Virus record (IMG/VR): IMGVR_UViG_3300022929_000057
Coordinates: 1-44,239 of that record
Reading direction: 5' to 3' (one strand)
Source: a virus
DNA: 44,239 nucleotides
A program made the position numbers and the translations under genes. Each line of letters begins with the position of its first letter. Positions within the stretch are counted from its first letter, which is position 1. Of the stretch, positions 10,101 to 17,751 are shown piece after piece. The notes beneath the pieces are model-generated. The model had not been told where the DNA came from, did no database searches, and saw only the letters and a program-made list of their open reading frames with translations.

Positions 10101-12065
10101 GTTTCCAGTAATGCTTCCCACCTGGGCAGTATCTGCGCTGGTTTTTTGCCAAATTTCAAAAGACTGATTGTAGTCAAAGCTATTGCCAAGTGCAAGCGTG
10201 TCTCCAAATGAACACCTGGGGTCCGCTACCCGGATTACATTCCAGCCAGGGCGGAGGTTTGAGACCTCTACTTCATTTACGACAATCCTCTCATTGATGC
10301 CAGATTGGACCGCAGCCAAGCCATAGTAGTTATTCGGATTGGTCGTGATTCCGGATTGGGAGGTATCAAACACATTGTCATCAAGCAGGTCCGGAGACAC
10401 CCCGCCGCTTGTTGTGAAGGTGGTTTGCCGGGAAAGGGAAGACGCATTGGTGCCTGCACTATAAACCATTACCCCCTTCTCTGGGATGTTCTGACCATTT
10501 GTGTGAGTTGCATTGCTCCTACCGCTTGGCCCAATTCCCCCATAAACAGGACCCTGGCCATAATCGTGAATGCACTGGTTCCAGACAAAATCCGGATCGG
10601 TATTGTGTAACGACACAAACCTGACAGTGGCCCTTACCGTCCCGGTTGTGCCTCCTGGCCCCACGTTGTCATCTATTCCTAAAATAGGCTTCAGGGTGAT
10701 ACATTCATTGTCGTACCCCTCCACAATGTTTCCGTAAAACCTCCTCTCAGTCTGCCCCCCCTCCTCAATTACATCAGCAATCGTCCTGGCCTTGATTGGA
10801 AAGGCATCATTCTTCTTTCCTGACTCAGCATTGGTGATAACAGATCCTATCTGGTCATTGTAAAACTTCCAGGTGCGGTTCAGGACGAAATCCTCTTGCC
10901 CAAGGGTCTTTACGTTCCGCCAGGCAGACCATCCCGTTGGAGTTGATTCCCTGACCGCTACCTCTACATGAGTGATGATGCACAGCCAGTCAGTATCTGT
11001 CAACCGGGAATCGTCAAAATCAACATTTATGCAATTGTTGGCACTGCCAAGATTAAGGCATCCCGCCAGGTCGGCTTTTGTGTCGCTTATGATCGACCAG
11101 GTGCTTATTTCGTAATCATCGTACCGATATCTCAGCCTGAACTGAAATACCTTGTCCTCTAATAAATTCTGTTGACGGTTACTGTCAAACTCATAGGTGA
11201 TCGTAGGGGGGCACATCGGAGGCACCTTCTTTGCGTCCAGAATGTCTTTGTTAAAACCGGTGTACCGGTTCTGAATCTGAACATGAACAGGACTGGCCGC
11301 TACCTGACTGGGTGGAATATTGTCCGATGCGCCGATATTCACAGAATAAATCCCTGTTTGGGTGCCAATCAGCCTAAGTACCTTCCCGCAGGCCTCCGCC
11401 GTGAGCTGGGACCCCGAAGGCCAGGCCGCAGCAAGGGCAATGATAAATTCAGGGAATGTATCAGTAGTAGGGATATTTAGTGCCCCGGAATATACGCTGG
11501 CTCCATTAATCGATACCGAAATCGCCAGATCCCTGCTTGTGGCATTGCTCGGAAGAGGAAGAAAGTATGCATTGAATTCGTCAATCTTCCCCACATCATC
11601 TGCCTTCCCTACGTTTATTTTTCTGGGCTCGTTGAATTTATCCGTCCAGGTGGTCATTGAATCCACCATGGAGGCCTGAATAAGATGGTCAGTAGAAAAA
11701 TTAAGCTCCGGGGTTTGCAAAAGAAGATGGACCTCTCCATTTACCCCGAACTGAGGGTAATATCTCAGGACCATGTGGTTGGAGTTCTCGTTCCATACGA
11801 AATATACCACAGATACCTCCTGGGTGTCCTCGTAGCATCCGATAACTTTATTCCTTCCGGAAGGGAGAGGAAACAAGATCTCCACATTCCCCCGAACCGT
11901 TTCCAGCACATTCTTGTTCCCGCCATTTGTGGAGAATATTCGGATATTCTGGGCATCGATGTAGTCACCAGGAATAAATATTCGGTTGTTCCAGGGATTG
12001 TCATCCCGATTCATGCCCCCCTGAAGGAACAAGTGTCTACTCGTTTCTATTACTTCTCTTGGCAT
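7119..12065 (-). CDS. Giant tail nozzle/stabilization-like protein, 1648 aa
   Basis: The N-terminus (LQGGMNRDDNPWNNRIFIPG, then a QNIRIF segment) has the Gly-Gly-Met-Asn ... Gln-Asn layout I associate with tail nozzle/stabilization proteins such as T7 gp12 and the crAss-like Stab protein. The body is almost entirely predicted beta strand. Two segments near residues 765 (YTDHNGCYHF) and 893 (LTDRNGDYNI) look like carboxypeptidase-regulatory-type beta-sandwich turns, so extra domains are probably inserted in the middle. The last 30 residues (MRGHYITVEL) resemble the closing strand of such proteins. Its size is far above T7 gp12 (about 800 aa). It lies directly after the adaptor genes (three bases from the 253-aa gene) and before the ejection genes, as expected for a tail tip protein. 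Confidence 0.7.
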   Translation of the reverse strand: MPREVIETSRHLFLQGGMNRDDNPWNNRIFIPGDYIDAQNIRIFSTNGGNKNVLETVRGNVEILFPLPSGRNKVIGCYEDTQEVSVVYFVWNENSNHMVLRYYPQFGVNGEVHLLLQTPELNFSTDHLIQASMVDSMTTWTDKFNEPRKINVGKADDVGKIDEFNAYFLPLPSNATSRDLAISVSINGASVYSGALNIPTTDTFPEFIIALAAAWPSGSQLTAEACGKVLRLIGTQTGIYSVNIGASDNIPPSQVAASPVHVQIQNRYTGFNKDILDAKKVPPMCPPTITYEFDSNRQQNLLEDKVFQFRLRYRYDDYEISTWSIISDTKADLAGCLNLGSANNCINVDFDDSRLTDTDWLCIITHVEVAVRESTPTGWSAWRNVKTLGQEDFVLNRTWKFYNDQIGSVITNAESGKKNDAFPIKARTIADVIEEGGQTERRFYGNIVEGYDNECITLKPILGIDDNVGPGGTTGTVRATVRFVSLHNTDPDFVWNQCIHDYGQGPVYGGIGPSGRSNATHTNGQNIPEKGVMVYSAGTNASSLSRQTTFTTSGGVSPDLLDDNVFDTSQSGITTNPNNYYGLAAVQSGINERIVVNEVEVSNLRPGWNVIRVADPRCSFGDTLALGNSFDYNQSFEIWQKTSADTAQVGSITGNPNIIPGRSECLVFVPATGGVIDIGEILIVDHTDPLDLGNIIYRGILLDNDGTPPNPTGNFREGATMEKQLVAIVPQRNNGTVLNWVPLSLTWGIVISTDIITWYNAGVTYTDHNGCYHFSISNGSNTPAGLGQIKGGALTITSDPSNPSGTFLPGPNSLNPLHFQTLQDLNDGFYEGLFEGTLTSKTILDNTVGAYDYVFYNHESTLTEKIRTHIIGGANSVSGSPVSGLLVAYQNGRWALTDRNGDYNILAYGDVIANTNDRQTDMVYLNYWGSCIATLNISTHLAIITQFKSNDLFSDGVPYRIARTTVTASGSGTIRSHKRGGFFKYAAVLHDALNRETAVIGSIDIPIPHYYEDVLEYGIGTVSQRLYGRPTLSLEILGDVPIPEHGRFTHLSIVRTPNLRTNFMVQWAINEVLYVTRWDDTSNAPITTSFGAGDAREIYISIENIKRYADEHSSADTQVAYTFSRDNQDFIEILKDELGNNYNEQFRYPIRLTRVATTGGNTQTYIVIDYQSSLPELKPGMMIEITTPKNREEIDYYYEIARCIPINNPYSQNPTWSQTTIDCTDAGDVYFLSREVPVNVNTGQAVRYVFDSYESEHINDFWYSKFDGKGRSNIITDAARQIDRTNYVVFSNPYLPDTKLNGLSSFEPLSGAPLSKKYGDIEKMAMVNQVLLTICRFNTVSIYPGRAMLQGQNTQLLILADRVIASVREQAANLGTHNPESFIVEEGNAYWFDMYRGIVVMYGYNGLQEISHNKMQSYFKDKGEERYGRYRNARVFGVFDRRYEEYILAFQRVEVPDPANPGEVITEIPYETIAYHRPSQRWTHRYSFEPDAMCSLGPQILSFNAGSIWLHDIGNKWNSFYGISAPAIFKMVGNIFASKNKVMEVVTLETNDPGWYAPEIVTPEYIDQDKRRVPQQETSITMDDFVSKETNLLTASINRDTTSSGGLDNGIVMRGHYITVELRNDESDDQVILYEANIYDEASEWSAR

Positions 12066-12068
12066 TCA

Positions 12069-12830
12069 CTATGTATTATTTGCCAGGGATTGAGTGTTTC
12101 TGATTGCCTGGATCAGGTCGGTTATGCTGAACCTGCTCATCCTCAAACGGGCCCGGGACTTCGCGTCCTGCCAGTCTCTCTTCGCGTCCTGCCTTTCTCC
12201 CCGGGTGCTTTTTGGGTTCCCTTTTATTCTCCTCCAGTGGATAAATTCAATTAGGGCCTCCGCTGAATATTTGTGAACAGTGGTGTTTGTGGAAATCCCA
12301 TCAGATTTGTACCGAAGTACCAATTGCTCTCCTCTCTCAAATGGACCAGGAGCACTAAATATAATCAGTTGATTCTCCCTGTCAATATTGAAATATGCCT
12401 CGTCATCACCCCCCTGCTGACCGTAAACCCTGCCTGTAGACTGTCCGTTCCTGACGTATGTGTAGTTGGATAAGGCATCTGTGATCATTGGGTGGGGTTC
12501 GTTATTCCCGCAATTATCCCTGGACATGGTTAACAGAATCCGGGGTGAGTAGTGTAAAGGGACGAACAATCCTTCGTGCCTGCGACCAATCCCAACATAG
12601 CCCACATAATCATCCGGCAGAGGTGCCCTGCGGAGGTCGTCCAGAACAAAGTCTACCTCCTTGTGTCCCTTCGCAACATCAAAAGCCAAATCCCTGGCTC
12701 CGCGTTCTGCAAACCTCATAAAACGCTCATAATGGTGAGTGTCAGTTGTTTGAAACAATTCAATACAAACATCCTTTACCACCTCATCAAGGGTTACCTG
12801 GTCAAATGGGCTATACTGCTTTCCCGACAT
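12069..12830 (-). CDS. Tail tubular/adaptor-like structural protein, 253 aa
   Basis: The sequence reads as a head-tail adaptor. An N-terminal helical bundle (DEVVKDVCIELF, RFAERGARDLAFDV) is followed by LPDDYVGYVGIGRRHEGLF, closely resembling the LP-DYVD-I-IG motif of crAss-like connector proteins, then a beta region. The C-terminal helix (EALIEFIHWRRIKG ... RLRMSRF) is basic. The ATG lies 20 bases inside the end of the 207-aa gene, so expression is coupled. I infer a ring or tubular protein between portal and nozzle; which ring it would be cannot be told from sequence alone. Confidence 0.65.
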   Translation of the reverse strand: MSGKQYSPFDQVTLDEVVKDVCIELFQTTDTHHYERFMRFAERGARDLAFDVAKGHKEVDFVLDDLRRAPLPDDYVGYVGIGRRHEGLFVPLHYSPRILLTMSRDNCGNNEPHPMITDALSNYTYVRNGQSTGRVYGQQGGDDEAYFNIDRENQLIIFSAPGPFERGEQLVLRYKSDGISTNTTVHKYSAEALIEFIHWRRIKGNPKSTRGERQDAKRDWQDAKSRARLRMSRFSITDLIQAIRNTQSLANNT

Positions 12831-13434
12831 CGGTTGTGTTATTTATGTTGTCCTGTGGAACCTGTCCACCGTACCTCTGGAATACAATATCCTCTACCCG
12901 GCCACCCATCCAGGATAGCATGGGCAAAGGGGCATCCTCCGGAACATCTCCGGACCTTACCACCATTCCTAGATATATCTTATCCGTGTACTGGGAAAGG
13001 TTACTGAAATACAGTCGTCCTTCATTCTCATGAGACTCATACCAGAACTTAGTGAATTTACTCACCATATTGCTGAAAAGGCCCTGGGGCCCACCGGTCG
13101 ATAATTTGTAATTGTCTTCCGGGTCATCCATGTCACTCACATGATAAATCCCCTGATCGAATGGAAGGGATGCAAATCCACCAGGAAGAGTTATGTATTT
13201 TTTTTTGAGGTCAGTATCCTCTTTTACCTCAATGTTCTTGAACCAGCTCACCAGTTCAGTTGGGATATTGAATCCCTCCTTGTTTCTCTGAGATTCCACG
13301 TACTGCATCATCAGGTCATCCCTGGCATCTGCAATAGAGTCCATGATCTCACGGATATCCCATGTGTGATCCCTGGGAATGTCTCCGGATTCCAGCCTCC
13401 TCATTACCCGATATGCTCTTTCTTCAAGTGTCAT
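12811..13434 (-). CDS. Structural adaptor/connector protein, 207 aa
   Basis: The protein has a helical N-terminus (about 1-55) followed by a mostly beta C-terminal half with SWFKNIEV, ITLPGGFASL and LSWMGGRVEDI segments. No named family is recognised. It is packed between two other connector-type genes, overlapping the upstream gene by four bases (ATGA) and the downstream gene by 20. Conserved position between capsid and nozzle genes supports a ring or tail-completion role; this is inference from context. Confidence 0.6.
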   Translation of the reverse strand: MTLEERAYRVMRRLESGDIPRDHTWDIREIMDSIADARDDLMMQYVESQRNKEGFNIPTELVSWFKNIEVKEDTDLKKKYITLPGGFASLPFDQGIYHVSDMDDPEDNYKLSTGGPQGLFSNMVSKFTKFWYESHENEGRLYFSNLSQYTDKIYLGMVVRSGDVPEDAPLPMLSWMGGRVEDIVFQRYGGQVPQDNINNTTDVGKAV

Positions 13435-14162
13435 GCCTGTTTGTCCTCCATGGCTATTGCATATTGCGTGATCTCCTGCTCTCGGATAGCGATGCCCATG
13501 TTCCTTAAAACAATAAGGGCAAGCTCCATCTCAACTTGCTCCGGCCAATCAAAATCAGTTGAGGTGGTAGGGTCATATGTTTTTGAGTTGCCTGTACCAG
13601 TATAACCCCAAACGGGAGTTATTGGCATTCTTAGGTAATTGACCTCTATCCTCTGTAAATCAGTAGGGTAAACCTGAATATACTCATCGCCGAATAACTG
13701 AGCTATTGGATGTTTCTTTGTAGGCTTGTATCGGTCAGGTGCACTCAGCCTCTCTGCCAACCTACCATCAGATAGTATGTCGATATTTATGAACTGAGGA
13801 ACCAGGCCCGGGTCCTCGGTAGCTGGGCAGTCAATATTAACATAATATCTGTACCTTAAAGAGGATATGTGGACGTATTCTTCCGGGTAGTCAGCCTGGC
13901 CCATAGAATTAACGGTCTTATATTCCCGCTCCAGCAGGTAGTGCATATCATCCCGTATTTTCTGCTCAGACTCCCACCCAGTTCTCGATGCTGGATTTCT
14001 CATCTTCTGGGATAGAAACCCATACCGCTTGGAGAACATTTCCTTGCTGGCAGCGCTGATAGCCAGATTGAATTCCTGCGGAGTGAATGATCCGGACTGC
14101 TTCTTACGCAGCCACAGAGTTTCAACTGTATCCTTTAGGTTATTTACATTGATGCGTTGCAC
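13431..14162 (-). CDS. Structural adaptor protein, about 243 aa, non-ATG start
   Basis: The first 60 residues contain KKQSGSFTPQEFNLAISAAS, a motif I associate with structural proteins of Bacteroidota phages: a helix-turn-helix-like PEEFN segment. The rest is mixed alpha/beta with an LPIT--WGYTGT loop and a helical C-terminus. There is no in-frame ATG near the start. GTG at 14162 (residues MQRINVNNLKD) is chosen because the longer TTG start at 14177 falls in the U-tract of the terminator just upstream. It is the first gene after that terminator and heads the adaptor and tail operon. The exact start is uncertain. Confidence 0.65.
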   Translation of the reverse strand: MQRINVNNLKDTVETLWLRKKQSGSFTPQEFNLAISAASKEMFSKRYGFLSQKMRNPASRTGWESEQKIRDDMHYLLEREYKTVNSMGQADYPEEYVHISSLRYRYYVNIDCPATEDPGLVPQFINIDILSDGRLAERLSAPDRYKPTKKHPIAQLFGDEYIQVYPTDLQRIEVNYLRMPITPVWGYTGTGNSKTYDPTTSTDFDWPEQVEMELALIVLRNMGIAIREQEITQYAIAMEDKQA

Positions 14163-14174
14163 ACCCAAATATAA

Positions 14175-14203
14175 CAAAAAAAGCCCAACTTTTCAGTCGG
14201 GCT
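14175..14203 (-). terminator. Rho-independent terminator after the 302-aa gene
   Basis: On the minus strand an AGCCCGAC/GTTGGGCT stem with a short A-rich loop is followed directly by seven T. It separates the capsid genes from the adaptor and tail operon. A TATATTTG sequence, matching the Bacteroidota -7 box TAnnTTTG, lies just below it at 14166-14173, but I found no well-placed -33 box. Confidence 0.8.
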
Positions 14204-14249
14204 ATGTGTACTGTGGGGAGGGGTTCACACCCACTCCCTTTTCACAGTA

Positions 14250-15158
14250 TCATTTTTGGGGCTTAATGCCCTTTAATACGTTGCCGAATGCTGTCTTTGC
14301 GCTTCGGTTTCTGTCATCTCCAAGGAAATTTACCAGGTACTGCTCACTGTCAGTCTCACCAGGAGGGACCTCGCAAATTGCGTCCTTGGTTCCAGTCTTG
14401 TATTTCCAGGTACTTGTTTGACTATGGAACTCAATCCGGTCATGGTCAAGTGCCTTATAAACCTGCTTCCAGGTACGGAACTCGGGGCTCAGGATGAAGT
14501 TTGAAATTTCGTTCATCTTGCGTACCCTGGCATGGTATTCTTCCATATTCACCACATCCTCAATGATGTACTGACGGATATATTCAGGGGTTCCCTGAAC
14601 ATTGTAGCTGAATCTGTCAGCCACAACGGATGTTACAATATCGTCCAGGTTCCAGACCCTGGATTCAAAATCCTTCTTGGCCCGGTATTCCTTGACCTGC
14701 TTCTCTTTGATGCTCTCTTCATCTACGTAGTAGAATAAACCCAGTTTGCTTTCATCGCGATGGGGATTATCTGTCCGGTAGTTGCAGACCATCATGTATT
14801 CATACAATGGCCTTTGGGTCCTGGTGTTTACCCTAAGTAAACCATCTGTGAATACAGGGTAATTGTAGTGGAATGTTTCAACCTCTGTCCCATCAGGGTT
14901 CACCCGGGTTCTCATGCCTCCATGAATATGGATATGATGGTGGTTGCCATCCCCATCGATGATGATGTCCTTCTGGGGAAGATCTGCAATGCCAGGGAAT
15001 TTCTCAACTTTCTCGCGGCTCATCCCATTAAGCTGGGTGTGAATGCGAGACCCCTGGGATAGCTTGAAGATAGCGGTTCCTGATTTGGGGGCAGAGGGGA
15101 TGGTGCCAGCATAGCACTTTGAATAATCATCCCGTAATTTTGTAGTTGTAGTCAACAT
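14250..15158 (-). CDS. Structural protein next to the capsid gene, 302 aa
   Basis: I do not recognise a family. The sequence is hydrophilic and mixed alpha/beta, with a striking histidine-rich motif HHHIHIH at residues 73-79, flanked by DGDGN and a beta hairpin. Such alternating H-x-H strands bind metal in several phage spike and fibre proteins, but here this is only a possibility. It is bracketed by two terminators, downstream of the major capsid gene, which is where crAss-like phages carry conserved capsid-associated genes. A capsid or head-tail accessory role is inferred. Confidence 0.6.
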   Translation of the reverse strand: MLTTTTKLRDDYSKCYAGTIPSAPKSGTAIFKLSQGSRIHTQLNGMSREKVEKFPGIADLPQKDIIIDGDGNHHHIHIHGGMRTRVNPDGTEVETFHYNYPVFTDGLLRVNTRTQRPLYEYMMVCNYRTDNPHRDESKLGLFYYVDEESIKEKQVKEYRAKKDFESRVWNLDDIVTSVVADRFSYNVQGTPEYIRQYIIEDVVNMEEYHARVRKMNEISNFILSPEFRTWKQVYKALDHDRIEFHSQTSTWKYKTGTKDAICEVPPGETDSEQYLVNFLGDDRNRSAKTAFGNVLKGIKPQK

Positions 15159-15170
15159 AATACTGTGGGT

Positions 15171-15202
15171 TAAAAATGGGGGCCGGTGCTGGACCGACCC
15201 CC
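15171..15202 (-). terminator. Terminator/attenuator after the major capsid gene
   Basis: The minus strand forms a 10-bp stem, GGGGGTCGGT with ACCGGCCCCC (one T-G wobble), around a five-base loop and followed by ATTTTTAA. It sits 14 bases after the capsid stop. A partial terminator here would keep capsid mRNA more abundant than the genes below. Confidence 0.75.
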
Positions 15203-15215
15203 TTTTGGGTTACAA

Positions 15216-16613
15216 TTAAGAAGATGGACGAATCAACCAGTAGCGGTTACGGGCCGGAACCATGATTCCGATCTCGCACTTCCAGTGGATGTTCAACTCA
15301 TCAATTTCTGTCTTGTTTTGGCTGGACCAGGCCCCTGTGGACCATTGGAAGTTCTTCCGGCCAGGCAGGTAGCGCAGACACATACCAGGGGTGGTTACGT
15401 TGGTCTTGGGATCCATTACCGTGTCAGTTGGGATGAAGAGTCCCATTTCACTGAAACGATAGTTGGTGTTTCCAAAGGTCTTGGGATGGTTCCACTTCTC
15501 GTACTCCTTGAAGTTGAACTGAATCTCAGTCTTCTTAAAGGAACGGAACTTGTAGGCCAGGGCCACATCCTCACGGCTCAGGAAAGATGCGTAGTTGATC
15601 CCCCCATTGGTAAATGCAGTTGCAAAGAAGTTCTGCAGTTCCTGGTACAGGTCGATTCCCAACCAGCAGTGGTAATTCTTCGCACCGAACTTCCGCTTGA
15701 TCTGCTTGGTGAGCTGATCGATCCACTGGATAGAAATATTGCCGGGAGACCAGGACCATGTGTTTCCGCCTGCAATAATCTCAGGGATTAATCCGTTAGT
15801 AGATCGGGCGGTATCACCCATGTTGAAGAAGTTGTCAGTGCGCTTATGGTGGAGAAGCGCATTGTCCTTCGCATCCTCATAGTTCCAATAGGATTCATCT
15901 GCACCTTTTACAAAGATGTAGTTGCCGCCAGCAGGGACACTTGCTCCGGAAGGGTATTTGATCCCTCCATCACCAGCGGTCTGCACTTGAGGCCAGATTT
16001 TCACCTTCATCTCGGTGCCGGTTATCCGGTAGGAAGCATCGATGATTTCCAGGTCGTTATCGTACTTGGTGAGAACAGGGGTCTTGCCCTCTGGCTGACC
16101 TACACCCTCCGCACGTTGGCGGGAAGCCAGGAACAGTTTGTCTCCACCAGCGATAGCGGGAATAGTATCACCATCTTCCTGTGGGTAGATAGTAAAGGTG
16201 TGGGCATTATTAACAGTCTTGTTTACTGCCCTGATCCTGACGGGAATGATGTCCACCCCTGACTTGATCAACAGGGTGTCGTCCTGCTGCATTGGGGAGC
16301 GGGTTCCGGAGGCATCGTGAGATGCTGCGGCCAGGGTTACTGTGAGTCCGAGTCCAGGACCAGCAGCAGGACCGTATCCGGTTGCCTCTACTTCAAGTTC
16401 TGACTGAATAAAGTCTGTTTCCCACCACTCAAAGGTGACGTTGTTGGCCTCCATGGAAAATCCCATAGAGTCATAAAACTGCATCATGTTTCTCCCGTAA
16501 GATCCGGGATACTTCTCGACAAGTTTTTTGAGTACATCGGGTCGATGAAGACCCGGGTTGTTGGTATTTACTACGTCATAAGTAGTAATGGGGGTTACTG
16601 TTGGCTGTGCCAT
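15216..16613 (-). CDS. Major capsid protein, 465 aa
   Basis: Position (terminase, portal, scaffold-like gene, this gene), length and composition all point to the HK97-fold major capsid protein. The N-terminal arm (about 1-60) carries the LKKLVEKYPGSYGRNMMQF helix. A beta-rich central region contains a Gly/Ala-rich loop at about 80-115. The C-terminal half has aromatic strands (NYHCWLGIDLYQELQNFFA helix, GNTNYRFSEMGLFIP, CLRYLPGRKNFQW) and ends with ARNRYWLIRPS, typical of a closing P-domain strand. I see no protease site. The gene has its own terminator directly after the stop. The fold assignment is inference; the role is fairly secure from context. Confidence 0.75.
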   Translation of the reverse strand: MAQPTVTPITTYDVVNTNNPGLHRPDVLKKLVEKYPGSYGRNMMQFYDSMGFSMEANNVTFEWWETDFIQSELEVEATGYGPAAGPGLGLTVTLAAASHDASGTRSPMQQDDTLLIKSGVDIIPVRIRAVNKTVNNAHTFTIYPQEDGDTIPAIAGGDKLFLASRQRAEGVGQPEGKTPVLTKYDNDLEIIDASYRITGTEMKVKIWPQVQTAGDGGIKYPSGASVPAGGNYIFVKGADESYWNYEDAKDNALLHHKRTDNFFNMGDTARSTNGLIPEIIAGGNTWSWSPGNISIQWIDQLTKQIKRKFGAKNYHCWLGIDLYQELQNFFATAFTNGGINYASFLSREDVALAYKFRSFKKTEIQFNFKEYEKWNHPKTFGNTNYRFSEMGLFIPTDTVMDPKTNVTTPGMCLRYLPGRKNFQWSTGAWSSQNKTEIDELNIHWKCEIGIMVPARNRYWLIRPSS

Positions 16614-16641
16614 GTGTATCGTGTGGTTACAATGTTGTAAA

Positions 16642-17724
16642 TTAGGTGATTCCCACGGAGGTCATCCATGGTTCATTTATGTTGTTTGCAGGTGGCGTGT
16701 CAGCTCCCTTTCCAGGAGTTGACTTATTCTGGATGTCATTTTTCAACTTCTCCACTGCCGCCGCCATGTAGTTTTCGCCTGCTGTTTTCAGCAAAGCGGG
16801 ATTGCTTGCAAACTGGATTACAGAAAGAACGTGATTGAAATTAACCGATCCATCCTGGTTTCGGAATGCAGGTAAGCTCCAAAGAGTGTTTGGATCCTCT
16901 ACAATCTTTTGTACCTGGGCTTTTTCGCTGTCGCTCATGGCTACATTGAATGGGATCTCTCCCGGGACCTCAAGTCCCTTAAATTCAGACGTTGCCTTAG
17001 TTGCGTCAGCAATGTACCGCTGCCGGTTTCTTTCCACTTCTGGATCAACCTTCTTCTCAGGTGACTGAAGCTGAGTCTTTAAATCGGACAACTTTTTTCG
17101 GGCCTGGGCCGCTTCGTCCTTCAAAAGTACCTGCTTTACCTTGATGGCCTTTTGAGCATCTTCGTACTGCTTGATTTCCGAATCGGTCATCTCCTCTTTC
17201 TGCTCTTCAGTCAGAGGTTGGGGCTCAGGGTAGTCGTGGTCAAGGAGAATCTTGTGATCCTCTGCGCTAAGGTTCGGCTTATCCATGATCTTCCACTGCA
17301 GCAGGGCCTCCCTGTCACTCAACTTGTCAGGCTCTATGCTTCTCGCCTGAAGAAACCCTTCGATATTCGTACCTCCGGCCTCTACATACTTATCAATCGC
17401 CTCCGCCAGGTGGTGATTGTACTTATGGGGCTGGTAGGATTGGACTTTCTGCTCAAATTCGTTCCTCTCGGAAAGGATTCTGGCAATGTCGTCCTCTGAA
17501 TTAATCCCTTCAAACTTCCCAGAAAGAAAGGGGGTGTCTTTTGGCGTATCCGCAGGAACATCAGCGGGTGGAGCATCAGTCGGTGGGGTGCTGTCTACTG
17601 GTGGAGCATCAACAACAGGGGGAGGGGTAACATCATCTGGTGGTAGATCGCCAAGATTTTGACCTCCTGGCCCCTGGTCACCAAAAATGGTGTCCTCCCA
17701 TGTACTTTGTTCGTTTTCACTCAT
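16642..17724 (-). CDS. Probable scaffold or capsid assembly protein, 360 aa
   Basis: The first 70 residues are acidic and extremely rich in Pro, Asp and Ala. A predominantly helical, charged body follows, with a coiled-coil stretch at about 175-245 (LKDEAAQARKKLSDLKTQLQ). The C-terminus is low-complexity and ends in EPWMTSVGIT. This disordered, acidic, coiled-coil composition between the portal and major capsid genes is what scaffolding proteins look like. No catalytic motif is visible. An alternative is a minor head protein. It lies 28 bases before the capsid gene and 27 bases after the portal gene. Confidence 0.6.
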   Translation of the reverse strand: MSENEQSTWEDTIFGDQGPGGQNLGDLPPDDVTPPPVVDAPPVDSTPPTDAPPADVPADTPKDTPFLSGKFEGINSEDDIARILSERNEFEQKVQSYQPHKYNHHLAEAIDKYVEAGGTNIEGFLQARSIEPDKLSDREALLQWKIMDKPNLSAEDHKILLDHDYPEPQPLTEEQKEEMTDSEIKQYEDAQKAIKVKQVLLKDEAAQARKKLSDLKTQLQSPEKKVDPEVERNRQRYIADATKATSEFKGLEVPGEIPFNVAMSDSEKAQVQKIVEDPNTLWSLPAFRNQDGSVNFNHVLSVIQFASNPALLKTAGENYMAAAVEKLKNDIQNKSTPGKGADTPPANNINEPWMTSVGIT

Positions 17725-17751
17725 ATTAATACTGTGTAAATATAATAAAAA

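Noticed and set aside
14166-14190. Bacteroidota-type promoter TATATTTG below the terminator
   Set aside because: The -7 box is good, but the only TTG upstream is about 12 bases away rather than about 19, so I do not list it as a promoter.
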